From Actinomadura sp. J1-007 (GTDB lineage Bacteria > Actinomycetota > Actinomycetes > Streptosporangiales > Streptosporangiaceae): a DNA stretch of 64,000 nt. Positions within the stretch are counted from its first letter, which is position 1. Every line of letters begins with the position of its first letter. Below are positions 63,570 to 64,000 of the stretch, piece after piece. A program made the translations under genes and the position numbers. A model generated the notes under the pieces. That model ran no database searches. It saw only the letters and a list, made by a program, of their open reading frames with translations, and was not told where the DNA came from. Location of the stretch: the NCBI RefSeq assembly GCF_009793335.1, contig NZ_WING01000001.1, positions 2,976,001 through 3,040,000 on the forward strand, written 5' to 3'.

Positions 63570-64000
63570 TCAAGGCCGCTGCTCGGGGAGGGCGTCGACC
63601 GTCTCGGGGGTGATCTCGGCGAGGTCCCCGGCCACGTACGAGGCGAGCGCGAGCGCGTCCGCCGCCGGAGGGTAGTTCGGGCGCGGGACGGCGATGACCC
63701 GCATCCCGGCGGCGTGCGCGGAACGCAGGCCGTTCGAGGAGTCCTCCACGGCCACGCACAGCGGCGCGGGCACGTCCATCTGGGCGGCGACCATCAGGTA
63801 GCCGTCCGGGGCGGGCTTCCCGGCGTCCACCTCCTCGGTCGACACCGTCGCGCGGAACAGCGACTCGACGCCCAACCGGCCGAGGACGAGGTCGATGAGC
63901 GCGCGCGGGGAGGAACTCGCCAGGCCGAGCGGCGCGTACTCCGCCATGCGCCGGACGGCTTCGACGGCCCCCGGCAGCAGCGGCACCTTCTGCGCGTACC
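63570..64000 (-). CDS. HAD-superfamily hydrolase (phosphoglucomutase/phosphatase-like), cut by window edge
   Basis: C-terminal part of a Cof/beta-PGM-like HAD enzyme; the N-terminal nucleophile motif DxD lies beyond 64000. Seen: PLLPGAVEAVRRMAEYAPLG (cap exit), LASSSPRALIDLVLGRLGVE with motif II Ser, FRATVSTEEVDAGKPAPDGY (motif III Lys, K-P-x-P) and CVAVEDSSNGLRSAHAAGMR (motif IV E-D-S). The tail ADALALASYVAGDLAEITPE is normal for this group. Substrate probably a sugar phosphate or similar. It lies 65 bases upstream of recQ on the same strand. Confidence 0.9.
   Translation of the reverse strand, partial: YAQKVPLLPGAVEAVRRMAEYAPLGLASSSPRALIDLVLGRLGVESLFRATVSTEEVDAGKPAPDGYLMVAAQMDVPAPLCVAVEDSSNGLRSAHAAGMRVIAVPRPNYPPAADALALASYVAGDLAEITPETVDALPEQRP

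Overview
The window is very GC-rich actinomycete DNA. The gene set points to the Streptosporangiales/Thermomonosporaceae (Actinomadura-like) range: an XRE/DUF397 pair, a class F sortase, actinobacterial Ser/Thr kinases with a SpoIIE phosphatase, a HrdB-like sigma factor and F420-type LLM enzymes. No taxonomic marker is present, so the genus is an inference. Many genes are split by single-base frameshifts, nearly all in G/C runs and nearly all apparent deletions. I read most of these as assembly errors, so many entries are given as one gene across the shift.

0-20 kb is a mosaic. It holds a frameshifted integrase at the left edge, a DUF998 membrane protein with twin operators, two DinB proteins, secreted proteins and decayed gene pieces. 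An arsenic cluster follows (arsR-acr3-arsC, divergent from an ArsI/CadI gene; arsR and arsC frameshifted). Next are a Ser/Thr kinase and, 308 bp downstream, a small gene encoding a recognisable bacterial profilin. A DHA2 exporter/ArsR pair and a TetR/oxidoreductase pair close the region.

20.1-36.4 kb is one minus-strand, translationally coupled biosynthetic operon. In transcription order: lysine N6-hydroxylase, FAD amine oxidase, cupin-MetRS hydrazine synthetase, AMP ligase, carrier protein, GNAT acyltransferase, Ntn (IAT-like) acyltransferase, acyl-CoA dehydrogenase, two saccharopine-pathway dehydrogenases, type II thioesterase, one-module type I PKS (KS-AT-ACP), AurF-like diiron N-oxygenase and OsmC. 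The first three match the known route from lysine and glycine to hydrazinoacetic acid. The ligase, carrier protein and GNAT could load and acylate it, the PKS would extend it, and AurF suggests N-oxidation (azoxy, nitroso or nitro). The LYS9-like and LYS1-like enzymes could turn the by-product 2-aminoadipate 6-semialdehyde back into lysine, making lysine a recycled nitrogen carrier. This is the most interesting system in the window. Divergently at 36.9-43.0 kb lie two MFS transporters, an ornithine-carbamoyltransferase paralogue with an altered HCLP motif, an EgtD-like methyltransferase and a sulfotransferase-like protein, probable accessory genes.

43-52 kb is an integration hotspot. A perfect 56-bp palindrome, a broken XRE gene with an intact DUF397 partner, two related integrase pseudogenes, an IS3 remnant, and a partial copy of tRNA-Ser(GCU) 7 kb from the intact tRNA-Ser outline two elements accreted at the tRNA. 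The inner one carries an AraC - acyl-CoA ligase - amidohydrolase - SDR - LLM oxidoreductase operon.

52-64 kb looks like core genome: a lipoprotein, tRNA-Arg(ACG), a DUF4397 protein and class F sortase, a WD40 receptor kinase facing a SpoIIE phosphatase, a quinone oxidoreductase, a group 1/2 sigma factor with a long disordered N-terminus, a GC-rich minisatellite of about 690 bp, RecQ, and a HAD hydrolase cut by the window edge.
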